Assembly: GCA_964571805.1 (NCBI GenBank)
Contig: CAZNDI010000004.1
Span: 1-30,276, forward strand
DNA: 30,276 bases
Direction of reading: 5' to 3'
Source: JAUHWS01 sp964571805
Lineage (GTDB): Bacteria > Patescibacteriota > Gracilibacteria > UM-FILTER-43-11
How positions within the stretch are numbered: position 1 is the stretch's first letter; every line of letters starts with the position of its first letter. The notes below the pieces were generated by a model that saw only the letters and a list, made by a program, of their open reading frames with translations, had not been told where the DNA came from and ran no database searches. The translations under genes were made by a program, and so were the position numbers. Of this stretch, positions 13,867 to 21,648 are shown piece by piece.

Positions 13867-14880
13867 TTATTTAATTTTCATTTGAAAATACCCCGCCCCT
13901 GCAATCATGGCCGCATTGTCTGTACAAAATATTTGTTCAACTGGCCAAAAGACTGGTAGATTTGAAGGAAGGCGTTCTTCTGCTATTTTTCGAAAAAGTC
14001 GATTGGCAGAGACCCCTCCGGCTAAATGCACTTCTTTGACCTCATGTTCTGAAGCAGCCAAAACAAGCTTATCCACCAATACATCAATCACTGCCGCTTG
14101 AAAACTGGCTGCGAGGTCTTTGATCATCTTTTCATCTAATGGCTCATCAGGCGAGATTCCCCGTTCGGCATTGCTCAGGGCAGGCTCCTCTCGCCTTCGC
14201 AGCTGTTCAACTTCTCGCCTAACCGCTGACTTAAGACCAGAAAAAGAGAAATTGAGGCGATTTTCTTTGTCCAGCATAGGCCGAGGGAATTTAAATCTCC
14301 CCCCGTCTCCCTCCTCGGCTAATTTTGAGATAATGGGCCCGCCAGGATAGCCCAACCCCAACAATCGAGCGACCTTATCAAACGCCTCTCCGGCGGCATC
14401 ATCCAAAGTTTCACCAAGAACCTGAAAATCGTGATGCCCTCTCATGAGCATTAGCTCATTGTGTCCGCCAGAAACCGTTAAAACCAATAAAGGAAATTGG
14501 GGAGGTTTTTCCCGTTCCAAGAAATTGGCATAAACGTGACCGTGAATGTGATTGACCTCGATCAAAGGCTTTTTCTGAATATAAGCAATGGTTTGAGCGG
14601 TATTGATTCCCACCAACAGAGCTGCAATCAAGCCAGGACTAGTCGTCACGGCAATAGCATCGATCTCTTTCCAGGTACAACCTGCGTCGGATAAAGCCTT
14701 ATCGATTACGGGAGAAATTTGGCGAAGATGCTCCCTGGCTGCCACTTCCGGCACCACACCTCCCGTAGCGATGTGTAGATCAAGCGAGGTAGCAATGACA
14801 TTACTGAGAACCTTCACCCCATCTTCCACCACCGCCGCCGCCGTTTCGTCACAACTGGTTTCGATTCCGAGAATCTTCAT
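13867..14880 (-). CDS. tsaD: tRNA N6-threonylcarbamoyladenosine synthase subunit TsaD
   Basis: TsaD transfers the threonylcarbamoyl group to A37 of ANN-decoding tRNAs, together with TsaB, TsaE and TsaC, none of which is seen here. The 337 residues are of normal length. Visible motifs: GIETSCDET (5-13), the metal-binding H111-x3-H115 in NHIHGH, SGGHNELMLM, GETLDDAAGEAFDKVARLLGLGYPGG, LNFSFSGLKSAV, AGGVSANRLFR and CTDNAAMIAGAG. In the linker after FSGLKSAV it carries an extra piece around residues 230-245 (REEPALSNAERGISPDEP), encoded by DNA that looks like a translated repeat. It is divergent from lgt, with a 77-base AT-rich intergenic region. Confidence 0.95.
   Translation of the reverse strand: MKILGIETSCDETAAAVVEDGVKVLSNVIATSLDLHIATGGVVPEVAAREHLRQISPVIDKALSDAGCTWKEIDAIAVTTSPGLIAALLVGINTAQTIAYIQKKPLIEVNHIHGHVYANFLEREKPPQFPLLVLTVSGGHNELMLMRGHHDFQVLGETLDDAAGEAFDKVARLLGLGYPGGPIISKLAEEGDGGRFKFPRPMLDKENRLNFSFSGLKSAVRREVEQLRRREEPALSNAERGISPDEPLDEKMIKDLAASFQAAVIDVLVDKLVLAASEHEVKEVHLAGGVSANRLFRKIAEERLPSNLPVFWPVEQIFCTDNAAMIAGAGYFQMKIK
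14161..14184. repeat. REP-like sequence embedded in tsaD
   Basis: The + strand reads CCGTTCGGCATTGCTCAGGG then CAGG. This resembles a widespread bacterial repeat (CCCTTCGACTTCGCTCAGGG followed by CAGG in many genomes, from memory). It codes in frame for EPALSNAERG (about residues 232-241), in a variable linker of TsaD. Confidence 0.45.
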
Positions 14881-14957
14881 TCGCTTGAGGGTTAAAAGTT
14901 ATTTTAATCTTATAGTATGATAGGATTTGCTCAACTCTTAATTGTTAATTTTTAGAA

Positions 14958-15740
14958 ATGATCGACCCCGTTGCCTTTTCGATTGGCCCCCTAGAAGTTC
15001 GCTGGTATGGCCTTGCTTATGCTGCAGGCTTGGGTTTATGCATTTGGATTTTGACGATTTTAAACAAAAAACGACCTGTCTTTAAAGACAATCAACAGAT
15101 TTTTGATTTTGCCTTTTGGGTTTTTTTGCTGGGAGTGCTTTTAGGGGGAAGGTTGGGCTATGTTCTTTTTTATAATTTGCCATTTTATTTAGATCACCCC
15201 AGTAAAATAATTGCGGTTTGGGAAGGGGGCATGAGTTTTCATGGGGGGCTTATTGGCTCAGCCATCGTAGCTTATGTTTTGGGGAAAAAGTATAAATTGA
15301 AAATGGTTGAAATGCTTGATTTGATTGTCGTGCCTGGGGCCCTTGCCGACGCCTTGCCTCGCATCGCCAATTTCATCAATCGGGAGCTTTTCGGAAGGCC
15401 CATTGAGAATCATAATTGGGACTGGCTAGGGGTTGATTTTGGGGATGGCATACTCAGATATCCTTCTCAACTCTTTCAATCGGCGAGCTCGGTGATTTTA
15501 TTTCTCATCATGCTGTTTATTTTTAGTCGAAAGCCTCGAAGGGGAGTTCTCTTTTTCAGTTATCTTAGTCTATATGGCTTATTTCGAACTTTAGTTGAAT
15601 TCTGGCGACAACCGGATGAGCAAATTGGATTCATCTTCAATTTCTTCAGTCTAGGTCAATTGTTGAGCTTGGGGGTGAGTTTGGTGGGAGTGGTGGGATT
15701 GATTTTAGTCATGAAAAATGTAAAAAATGAAATGAATTAG
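14958..15740 (+). CDS. lgt: Prolipoprotein diacylglyceryl transferase
   Basis: An inner-membrane enzyme that moves diacylglycerol from phosphatidylglycerol to the Cys of lipoprotein signal peptides, such as that of the lipoprotein at 3227-4585. The 260 residues include about seven hydrophobic segments. Family motifs are clear: the N-terminal PLEVRWYGLAYAAG (usually G...I.WYGL), LLGGRLGYVLFYN, VWEGGMSFHGGLIGS, and the Lgt signature region ALPRIANFINRELFGRP, which is usually G-R-I/L-x-N-F-I-N-x-E; here Gly is replaced by Pro at its first position. FRTLVEFWRQPD matches the conserved C-terminal Arg/Glu region. It is divergent from tsaD and followed by the cyclase gene after 53 bases. Confidence 0.95.
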   Translation: MIDPVAFSIGPLEVRWYGLAYAAGLGLCIWILTILNKKRPVFKDNQQIFDFAFWVFLLGVLLGGRLGYVLFYNLPFYLDHPSKIIAVWEGGMSFHGGLIGSAIVAYVLGKKYKLKMVEMLDLIVVPGALADALPRIANFINRELFGRPIENHNWDWLGVDFGDGILRYPSQLFQSASSVILFLIMLFIFSRKPRRGVLFFSYLSLYGLFRTLVEFWRQPDEQIGFIFNFFSLGQLLSLGVSLVGVVGLILVMKNVKNEMN

Positions 15741-15784
15741 TCATTCAACTCATAAAATGATTAAATAAAGACAAATCATAAACC

Positions 15785-15790
15785 TATAAT
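15785..15790 (+). promoter_or_regulatory. Possible -10 box for the cyclase gene
   Basis: A perfect TATAAT ends 3 bases before the TTG start codon. No good -35 is visible. If it is a promoter, transcription would begin at or just inside the start codon, so the mRNA would be leaderless or the start would be further in. Confidence 0.3.
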
Positions 15791-15793
15791 AAA

Positions 15794-17836
15794 TTGTTTA
15801 AAAAATATCTAAAATTCTTGGGTTTAGGGGTGGGATTGTTAGTATTCATGGCGATCATTGTTCACCAAGGCTGGTTTTTAAGCTTGCAGCGAACCTTACA
15901 AAATAGTTTTTATGATTATGATCAGCCCAGCAGCGAAATCGTGGTCGTGGCCATTGATGAAAAAAGCTTAGATGAAAATCACCTAGGAGCTTTGACCACG
16001 TGGTCTCGGAGTAATTACGCCAAAGCCATTGAGATATTGAATAAAAATGGAGCCGCCGTCATTGGAGTAGATCTGACCTTCCCCAATATTTCTGTGAAAG
16101 GTGCCGAGGATGACTCCATTTTAGCCCGTGCCCTAGAGGAAAATTCAAATGTGGTGATGGCCATCCGTTATTTTTTTGAAAATGGAAAAAGACAGTTCGA
16201 GTGGCCCAATAAAATCTTGGAACCTGCCTCCACACACCAAGGATGGATCAATATTTTGCTCGATGAAGATGGCTTTGTGAGACAGCTGCCCATCTTTACT
16301 GAATCTGATAAGGGAGTTTTCGACGCTTTTTCTCTTGCCGTCTCGCGTATTTATTTGAAAACCGAGCCCCTGAGCTATCGCATTAGCGAAGGAAATTTTG
16401 ATTTCTCAAAAGACATTTCCATCCCCGTGAGCCAAAAAACAGATAAAAATGCGAATGAAGAGGTCAACTTGATGAATATCAATTATTTCGCCGAGCCTAA
16501 TCAATTTCGCCAAATCTCTTTTGTAGACTTAATCAATGGAAAATTAGTGGATAAAAAAGGTGAAAAAATTGATTTTAAGGATAAAATTGTTCTGATCGGC
16601 CCCACTGCTATTGATTTACAAGATGACTATTTGTCTCCAGTGAGTTCTGGCATCCGTATGCCGGGAGTCGAAATTCATGCGAATGCCATTCAAACCCTCA
16701 TCACAGGGAAGTTTTTGAGGGATCAATCGGCTTTAAGCTTTTGGATAATCATCGTGGGCCTCCTTGGGGTGAATTTGATCATTTTTTCCTTCCTCAAGGT
16801 TCGTTACGCCTTAATTGTGGTTATAGGAGAAATCATTGGCATGATCATTGCCGGTATTTTAGCTTATGAGCTGCGATTTTTGGTGAATGTGGTCCACCCT
16901 ATTCTCATTATTTTATCAAGCTTTATTGGCACTTATTTGCTCCGTTTCATCATGGAACAAAAAGAGCGGAAGTTTATTGAGGGGGCTTTTGGTCGGTATG
17001 TGAACAAAACCATTGTGAAGCAAATTCAAAATGACCCCAGCATGCTCAAGTTAGGAGGAGCTAAAGTAGATTTGACAATCATGTTTTCGGATATTGCAGG
17101 CTTCACGACAATTTCTGAGCAATTCACGCCCGAAGAACTGGTCTCTTTTTTGAATGAGTATTTGGGGGAAATGACCGAAATCATCATGAATGGACAGGGA
17201 ACTTTAGATAAATATGAAGGGGATGCCATCATGGCCTTTTGGAACGCCCCCCTACCTCAGCACAATCATGCCTTGAACACGTGCTTGGCAGCTTTGGAAA
17301 ATCAAAAAAAATTGGCAGAACTCCGCAAAAAGTGGGCCAAGGTCGGCATGCCCGAGATGCACGTGCGGATTGGAATCAATACGGGGGAAGCGGTGGTGGG
17401 CAATATGGGTTCCAAGAATCGTTTCAATTACACCGCCATGGGGGATAACGTGAATTTAGCTTCGCGATTAGAGGGCATCAACAAGCAATATGGCACGTAT
17501 TTGATGATTTCTGAATACACCTATGAAGCCGTGAAAGATGCATTCTTTTGTCGAGAATTGGATGATCTTAGAGTGAAGGGCAAAAAAGCAGCGGTGAAGG
17601 TTTACGAATTGATGGCAAAAAAAGGTGAAGAGACAGGCGAGATGAAAAAGATTGCTGAAGGTTTTGCAGAAGGGCTGAAGCTCTATCGGGAGAAGAAATT
17701 TGCCGAAGCCAAAGCTATATTTGAAACACTGAAAAATGACCCCCCTTCCGAGGTTTTTGTGAAGCGTTGTGGGGAATTCCTCAAAAATCCTCCGCCCGTT
17801 GATTGGGATGGAGTGTGGAATTTTGAGGTGAAGTGA
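15794..17836 (+). CDS. CHASE2-sensor class III adenylate/guanylate cyclase
   Basis: This 680-residue protein uses a TTG start, chosen because it preserves the first membrane helix (LKFLGLGVGLLVFMAII, about 7-23). An extracytoplasmic CHASE2 sensor follows, about 30-310 (VVAIDEKSLDENHLG, GAAVIGVDLTFP, LIGPTAIDLQDDYLSPV, PGVEIHANAIQTL). Three membrane helices lie at about 315-390, then the catalytic domain about 420-600: metal-binding D433 (FSDIAGFT) and D477 (KYEGDAIMAF), substrate Lys K473, transition-state N554 and R558 (NVNLASRLEG). T547 sits where classical adenylate cyclases have Asp, the class IIIb pattern, so cAMP is the more likely product. A TPR-like tail with LKLYREKKFAEAKAIFETLK ends the protein. 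Signal and product are inferred from the families. Confidence 0.92.
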   Translation: MFKKYLKFLGLGVGLLVFMAIIVHQGWFLSLQRTLQNSFYDYDQPSSEIVVVAIDEKSLDENHLGALTTWSRSNYAKAIEILNKNGAAVIGVDLTFPNISVKGAEDDSILARALEENSNVVMAIRYFFENGKRQFEWPNKILEPASTHQGWINILLDEDGFVRQLPIFTESDKGVFDAFSLAVSRIYLKTEPLSYRISEGNFDFSKDISIPVSQKTDKNANEEVNLMNINYFAEPNQFRQISFVDLINGKLVDKKGEKIDFKDKIVLIGPTAIDLQDDYLSPVSSGIRMPGVEIHANAIQTLITGKFLRDQSALSFWIIIVGLLGVNLIIFSFLKVRYALIVVIGEIIGMIIAGILAYELRFLVNVVHPILIILSSFIGTYLLRFIMEQKERKFIEGAFGRYVNKTIVKQIQNDPSMLKLGGAKVDLTIMFSDIAGFTTISEQFTPEELVSFLNEYLGEMTEIIMNGQGTLDKYEGDAIMAFWNAPLPQHNHALNTCLAALENQKKLAELRKKWAKVGMPEMHVRIGINTGEAVVGNMGSKNRFNYTAMGDNVNLASRLEGINKQYGTYLMISEYTYEAVKDAFFCRELDDLRVKGKKAAVKVYELMAKKGEETGEMKKIAEGFAEGLKLYREKKFAEAKAIFETLKNDPPSEVFVKRCGEFLKNPPPVDWDGVWNFEVK

Positions 17837-17853
17837 GGATTAGTGACCGTCCT

Positions 17854-17893
17854 TAAAACGAAGGCGAGATTCGCGAATCTCGCCTTCGTTTTA
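17854..17893. terminator. Perfect 40-bp palindrome, bidirectional terminator (GAAGGCGAG family)
   Basis: The left half ends GAAGGCGAGATTCG at 17873 and is mirrored exactly by 17874-17893, with AAAA and TTTT at the edges. It fills the gap between the convergent cyclase gene and the gene at 17891-18400; its last three bases are the stop codon of the latter. The outer part matches the palindrome at 230-267. Confidence 0.85.
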
Positions 17894-18400
17894 TAAAATC
17901 GGTTTAGCCGTCTTAAACCATTCCTTATAAGGAGAATATTCACTTTTACCTGGGTCTGACAGCTCCAGTATCAAACCATCGGGACTGACTCGGAAATCGA
18001 AGAATGTTTTATGGTTCGCACAGCCTTGATTTAAATTCACCTCTCCCAAATAATAGGGAACTTCTTCGGTAGGGCTTCCCTTTAAAATATAATTAGCCCC
18101 ACTACCACAGCGACTCATCATGTCTTCGTCCACAAAAGAATTGAGCTTTTCTGAAGGTTCAAGGAGGTAAGTTCTCATGTATTCGGCCCCCTCTTGAGTG
18201 AACCACGTGGGGTCTTGAGGCTCTAGTCCGAGGGCCAAAGTTTGTGTAGATTCAAAATCAAGAACCAAATTCACTTTTTCGGTGGGCAGGTCGGGGACAT
18301 CGTTTTCATCAAAAACTCCATTGTGATAAATCAAAAAACCAGTGAAACCTGTGGCCAACAAGAAGAGGCCTAAAATAGGGAAAATGATTCGATTTTTCAT
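17891..18400 (-). CDS. Small membrane-anchored extracytoplasmic protein, unidentified
   Basis: A 169-residue protein with an N-terminal membrane segment (about 5-25, IIFPILGLFLLATGFTGFLI) that may be a signal anchor. The rest is soluble and presumably outside. Two Cys (in MMSRCGSGANYIL and LNQGCANHKTF) could form a disulfide. There is no Cys at a lipobox position. It has a compact folded look (VNLVLDFESTQTLALGLEP..., FFDFRVSPDGLILELSDPGK) but matches no family I know. The stop codon lies in the terminator palindrome shared with the cyclase gene. The upstream gap to the DUF2306 gene is 109 bases. Confidence 0.65.
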   Translation of the reverse strand: MKNRIIFPILGLFLLATGFTGFLIYHNGVFDENDVPDLPTEKVNLVLDFESTQTLALGLEPQDPTWFTQEGAEYMRTYLLEPSEKLNSFVDEDMMSRCGSGANYILKGSPTEEVPYYLGEVNLNQGCANHKTFFDFRVSPDGLILELSDPGKSEYSPYKEWFKTAKPIL

Positions 18401-18502
18401 AATTTAAATTGAGAGGGTAATTGGCTTGATTGTAAGGAAAAACAGAAAAAAGACAAGGTGATATGGTGGTCGGATCTGAAACACCGTGCCCACCAAGGAC
18501 AA

Positions 18503-18522
18503 CAAGGGGTCATGACCCCTTG
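18503..18522. repeat. Perfect 20-bp palindrome over a stop codon
   Basis: CAAGGGGTCATGACCCCTTG reads the same on both strands and covers the last codons and TGA stop of the DUF2306 gene (encoding KGS and the stop). On the minus strand it continues TTGTTGTCC without a T-run. Its flanks and core match 11661-11688, so it belongs to a dispersed family. Confidence 0.75.
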
Positions 18523-19154
18523 CCCAATTCACTGGTCGCCTTCTTTCTCCTGATCAGCCATTCCGCCACCAAAAGATTCGGAATCCAGGCCAGCCAGGGC
18601 ACGATGGCCAGAGTTTCAGCCTCAGAGAAGTTGAACCCCACAGACAAAATGGGGGTCCACAGACGCAAGGTGACTGCCGCAAAAGTGAGGGCATAACTCC
18701 GAATCATCCATGCTCGGTGCTCCGGAATTTTCTTTTGCAAAATGGTCTTAAGCCCCAGCCAGGTCGTGGTGACCCAAGCGATACTTAAAACTCCAAAAGC
18801 GATTTTTGACCCCACCCCGCCTGAAGCAAAAAAAGACATAAAAAAACCAGCAGGACCCGCCAAAAGTAAAATTCCCAGGACATAAATATATCCGATGATT
18901 CGGTGGACTTTTTTGAATTTGACTTTCAAACCGGTTAAAAATTGAAAAGGGCCCACCGCCAACGCAAACATGGCCCCCGTGATGTGCAGATAAAAAGCGA
19001 TGCGCCAGGGTAAGAAATGGACCAAGTCAACAGGTTTGGAAAGAAGAAAATTCACATCAGACCGGAAGGAAAAATAAACCCAAGTGATCGAAAAAAGATA
19101 CAACGCTAAACTGCTCATGAGGAGCCAACTAAGTTTAAGAAGAGGGTTTTTCAT
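18510..19154 (-). CDS. DUF2306 integral membrane protein
   Basis: A 214-residue protein with about six membrane helices. It follows the DUF2306 pattern: an early HITGAMFALAVGPFQFL, then KKVHRIIGYIYVLGILLLAGPAGFFMSFFASGGVGSKIAFGVLSIAWVTTTWLG, then EHRAWMIRSYALTFAAVTLRLWTPIL. The conserved His and Arg residues in the membrane (H in HITG, HR, EHRAWMIRS, LRLW) are reminiscent of a haem- or redox-type membrane protein, but the family's function is not established. The stop codon is within a palindromic repeat. The next gene upstream (SLH protein) ends 108 bases away, with a hairpin in between, so it may have its own promoter. Confidence 0.85.
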   Translation of the reverse strand: MKNPLLKLSWLLMSSLALYLFSITWVYFSFRSDVNFLLSKPVDLVHFLPWRIAFYLHITGAMFALAVGPFQFLTGLKVKFKKVHRIIGYIYVLGILLLAGPAGFFMSFFASGGVGSKIAFGVLSIAWVTTTWLGLKTILQKKIPEHRAWMIRSYALTFAAVTLRLWTPILSVGFNFSEAETLAIVPWLAWIPNLLVAEWLIRRKKATSELGKGS

Positions 19155-19176
19155 GCTTTTCTAATTTACCATACAA

Positions 19177-19235
19177 AGAAGGCGAGGAAGGGGTTTGAGA
19201 TATTGACTCATCTCGCCGCCCTATCTTCGCCTTCT
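19177..19235 (-). terminator. Imperfect hairpin after the SLH gene (GAAGGCGAG family)
   Basis: AGAAGGCGA (19177-19185) pairs perfectly with TCGCCTTCT (19227-19235), with weaker pairing continuing inward (AAGGG with CCCT, GAGAT with ATCTC). It lies in the only gap between the SLH gene and the next leftward gene. The end sequence is the same as in the palindromes at 230-267 and 17854-17893, but the inside has diverged. Confidence 0.6.
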
Positions 19236-19262
19236 AGGAATAACACCAATTGAATTTAAGTC

Positions 19263-20714
19263 CTAAGCTTCATATTTCTCAGTCAGAGAAACCCCTCCAT
19301 TTCCCCCTCCATAGACTCGTAAATACGCTGTGGTATTCAATTTATCTTTAATAGGGCTGATGTCAAAATCTAGTCTATCTGTAACATTAGATTTACATGC
19401 GTCCCCATTATTATCGTGAGCTAAATACAATTCGATAGAACTCACGTTATTTTCGTTGGTGGATAAAGGTTTTTCGGTCCAATACAAAGTGAAATTGTGA
19501 TCTTCACAACCTCCTTGATAACTGACTTCTAAGCTAAGAATGTCCTTGTGAAGTGATATTGTTTCGGCTGGGGCACTGGTGCCTACGGTAAAATAATCGG
19601 TATTCTTAGGCAAGGCATTGATAGCCTGAAGTTTTCCTTGTGAAATTACAAGGGAGCCAATGATCCCATTTCTCAATTGTTCAGCATAAGAAGCCTGATT
19701 CATTTTGTAAACCACAATCCCTTCCTGAGTTTCGAGTAAATAATAACGGTCCATCAACCCAGTCATGGCCGATTTTGACTCCATCACATGGAATCGACGA
19801 CCCGAGATCCCCATCTCCCCTAAATCCTTCTCATATTGATTCATTTCATTGGCAAGGGTCGTGTTTTTAACAGTCAGGTAAGCGATATCACCATCCCCTT
19901 CTACAAACTGAGACTGATTGTCCATAAAAAGATAGTCGCCATCTTTGTGGACAAAATAACCTGCAGGAATTTTGAAGCTTAAATTGTTGTCTGTCCACTC
20001 GTACCAGCTTTCGACTGGAGGAACAGGATTTTTCTTCTTATTGTATTCCAAATATTTGTCGACTTGATGAATCATGTAAGCCACTTCTTTTCGTGACATT
20101 TCACCTTCAGGAAGGAATTTGATCAAGCGATCCTTGTAATTGACGAGTTGAGTGTGATCTGAACCGACCAATCTATTCTGGAACAAGAATTTGGCATAGG
20201 GGGCATACCAAGTCGCGGGCTGCATATCGACAATCGTCTTATCGTCGTAATATAGAGGAGCGTTGTCATTGATCGTTTCATCAGGAGCCATGGTTTTAAC
20301 AGCCACCTTCATCGCCTCCACCCGATTCACACAATTGTTGGGTTTAAAATAGTTGTCAACATAACCCTCAACGATTTCCAAATGACTAGCAAGAGCTATG
20401 TATTCGAAAAACCAATCTGACGGATTTACATCTCTGTAATCAATAATATAATCATATTTTTTAAGCATGTCCTCTCTTTCTTGGTCCGTATATTTGTATT
20501 CAAGTAGCATCTTCACTAGCTCAGCCCGTCTGACACAAACGTCTGGACCCCAGTTTCCATCCCCATAACCACTAGTGATACCTTGGTTGACCGTCCAATA
20601 AATAGAGTCTGAATAAAGAGTGTTGGAATTGACATCATTGAAGGCCGTTGCCGCCAAAGTGCTTTGGGCGAAAATGGACAAAACGAAAGTCGCTATTAAA
20701 AGCCGATATTTCAT
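19263..20714 (-). CDS. Three-SLH-domain surface protein
   Basis: A 483-residue secreted protein with signal peptide about 1-21 (cleavage near STLA/A). Three SLH domains follow: about 22-71 (FNDVNSNTLYSDSIYWTVNQ, RAELVKMLL), about 90-141 (DWFFEYIALASHLEIVEGY, NRVEAMKVAV) and about 155-218 (WYAPYAKFLFQNRLVGSD, SRKEVAYMIHQV). SLH domains normally hold proteins to the cell wall or S-layer. The middle (about 235-365) resembles a PsbP-like or similar soluble domain (LSFKIPAGYFVHKDGDYLFM). The C-terminal part (about 395-480) has a GGCEDHNFTLYW...LAHDNNGDACKSN pattern seen in some secreted beta proteins, with a Cys pair. The gene has its own extended -10 promoter. Ligand unknown. Confidence 0.88.
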   Translation of the reverse strand: MKYRLLIATFVLSIFAQSTLAATAFNDVNSNTLYSDSIYWTVNQGITSGYGDGNWGPDVCVRRAELVKMLLEYKYTDQEREDMLKKYDYIIDYRDVNPSDWFFEYIALASHLEIVEGYVDNYFKPNNCVNRVEAMKVAVKTMAPDETINDNAPLYYDDKTIVDMQPATWYAPYAKFLFQNRLVGSDHTQLVNYKDRLIKFLPEGEMSRKEVAYMIHQVDKYLEYNKKKNPVPPVESWYEWTDNNLSFKIPAGYFVHKDGDYLFMDNQSQFVEGDGDIAYLTVKNTTLANEMNQYEKDLGEMGISGRRFHVMESKSAMTGLMDRYYLLETQEGIVVYKMNQASYAEQLRNGIIGSLVISQGKLQAINALPKNTDYFTVGTSAPAETISLHKDILSLEVSYQGGCEDHNFTLYWTEKPLSTNENNVSSIELYLAHDNNGDACKSNVTDRLDFDISPIKDKLNTTAYLRVYGGGNGGVSLTEKYEA

Positions 20715-20744
20715 GATTAAAAAGGTTAAATTAATATTACGTTA

Positions 20745-20753
20745 ATTATAACA
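20745..20753 (-). promoter_or_regulatory. Extended -10 promoter of the SLH gene
   Basis: The minus strand reads TGTTATAAT, the same nine bases as ahead of both Cys-repeat genes, 31 bases before the ATG at 20714. No good -35 is visible at the usual distance, as is common with extended -10 promoters. Confidence 0.55.
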
Positions 20754-20794
20754 CATGAATCTTAAAAGGTTGCGGTGCAAATTTTTTCAAACAC

Positions 20795-21217
20795 TCAAGA
20801 AGTCCCTGAAATTGATTCAGCTTCACCTAAAAATAAACTGATATCTTTGACCCCCTCCATTAAAACTCCATAAACAATGTCAAAATCAATATCGGCGTAA
20901 TCGTGTGTGATGATGTTTCTAAAACCCGTCATCTTTATCATTCTATCTGTGAGACTCTCGCTCAAAATACCAGCCTCGCTCAGAATGATAAAGCTGTCTG
21001 CGAGAGTTGTGGGCTTTCTAAGCTTTCTAAAAGAAACCAACCCCTCAGCCAAATCAATTGTCGACTGAATCACCAAATACAAATAACGCTCCAGAGCGCC
21101 TTTCAAATTTAAATCATCCTCGATAGCCATTTGTTTATACTTCTTATACCCCTCAAGAATATGGAGGTATTTTTTTACCTGACTGATTTTATTTTCGAGC
21201 ACCTCAATATTAGTCAT
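20795..21217 (-). CDS. HEPN-family toxin, HepT-like (DUF86)
   Basis: A 140-residue helical protein with the HepT active-site motif R100-x4-H105-x-Y107 (RNIITHDY). Family members are RNases that cut tRNA or mRNA and are silenced when the partner nucleotidyltransferase adds AMP groups to the motif Tyr. It is the second gene of the pair: the start overlaps the end of the nucleotidyltransferase gene by 4 bases (ATGA), which indicates translational coupling. Family toxicity is established for other bacteria and assumed here. Confidence 0.88.
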   Translation of the reverse strand: MTNIEVLENKISQVKKYLHILEGYKKYKQMAIEDDLNLKGALERYLYLVIQSTIDLAEGLVSFRKLRKPTTLADSFIILSEAGILSESLTDRMIKMTGFRNIITHDYADIDFDIVYGVLMEGVKDISLFLGEAESISGTS

Positions 21218-21609
21218 TTCGCCTTCGTTAAATTATTTTTTTGTAAACTGATTTTAAAATCAAAATATTCATTCAAAATTCTTGGCTCGATCATGATCCG
21301 GTAAGGTTCAATCTCGTAAATCAGCCTTCCGCTGCAAATAATATTATAAGCCAACTCAGGAGGTGTGCTTTGATTTAAAATAACCACATCGACCTGATCT
21401 GTCTTTAAAATAAGGCCAATTTTAGCCACCAGCAATGCCTTGATGTCAAAGGCTTCCTTTGCAGAAGTTTGATCAAGATAAAGGGCAAAATCATAATCAC
21501 TCATTGGGCCCTCCTCATTTTGGCTGCGGGAGCCAAAAAAATAACACAGTTTTATCGTGGGAAAAGATTTTAAAAGCGTGATGATTTGAACCAGAGATTC
21601 TTCGCCCAA
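21214..21609 (-). CDS. Minimal nucleotidyltransferase antitoxin, MntA-like
   Basis: A 131-residue protein with the nucleotidyltransferase motif G26-S27-x10-D38-x-D40 (FFGSRSQNEEGPMSDYDFA) and a third acidic strand in TDQVDVVILN. Such proteins inactivate the paired HepT toxin by adding AMP to its Tyr. It comes first in the operon and shares the ATGA overlap with the HepT-like gene. The C-terminus (EYFDFKISLQKNNLTKAK) is a helical tail often seen in the family. Confidence 0.88.
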   Translation of the reverse strand: MGEESLVQIITLLKSFPTIKLCYFFGSRSQNEEGPMSDYDFALYLDQTSAKEAFDIKALLVAKIGLILKTDQVDVVILNQSTPPELAYNIICSGRLIYEIEPYRIMIEPRILNEYFDFKISLQKNNLTKAK

Positions 21610-21648
21610 TAGAAAAAGTTAAGGTATTTCTAATATACCATTTTCTCT

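Noticed and set aside
21219..21232. Another copy of the GAAGGCGAG repeat at the MntA/HepT junction
   Set aside because: Only about nine bases match, there is no second arm, and the bases code the end of MntA; chance is likely.
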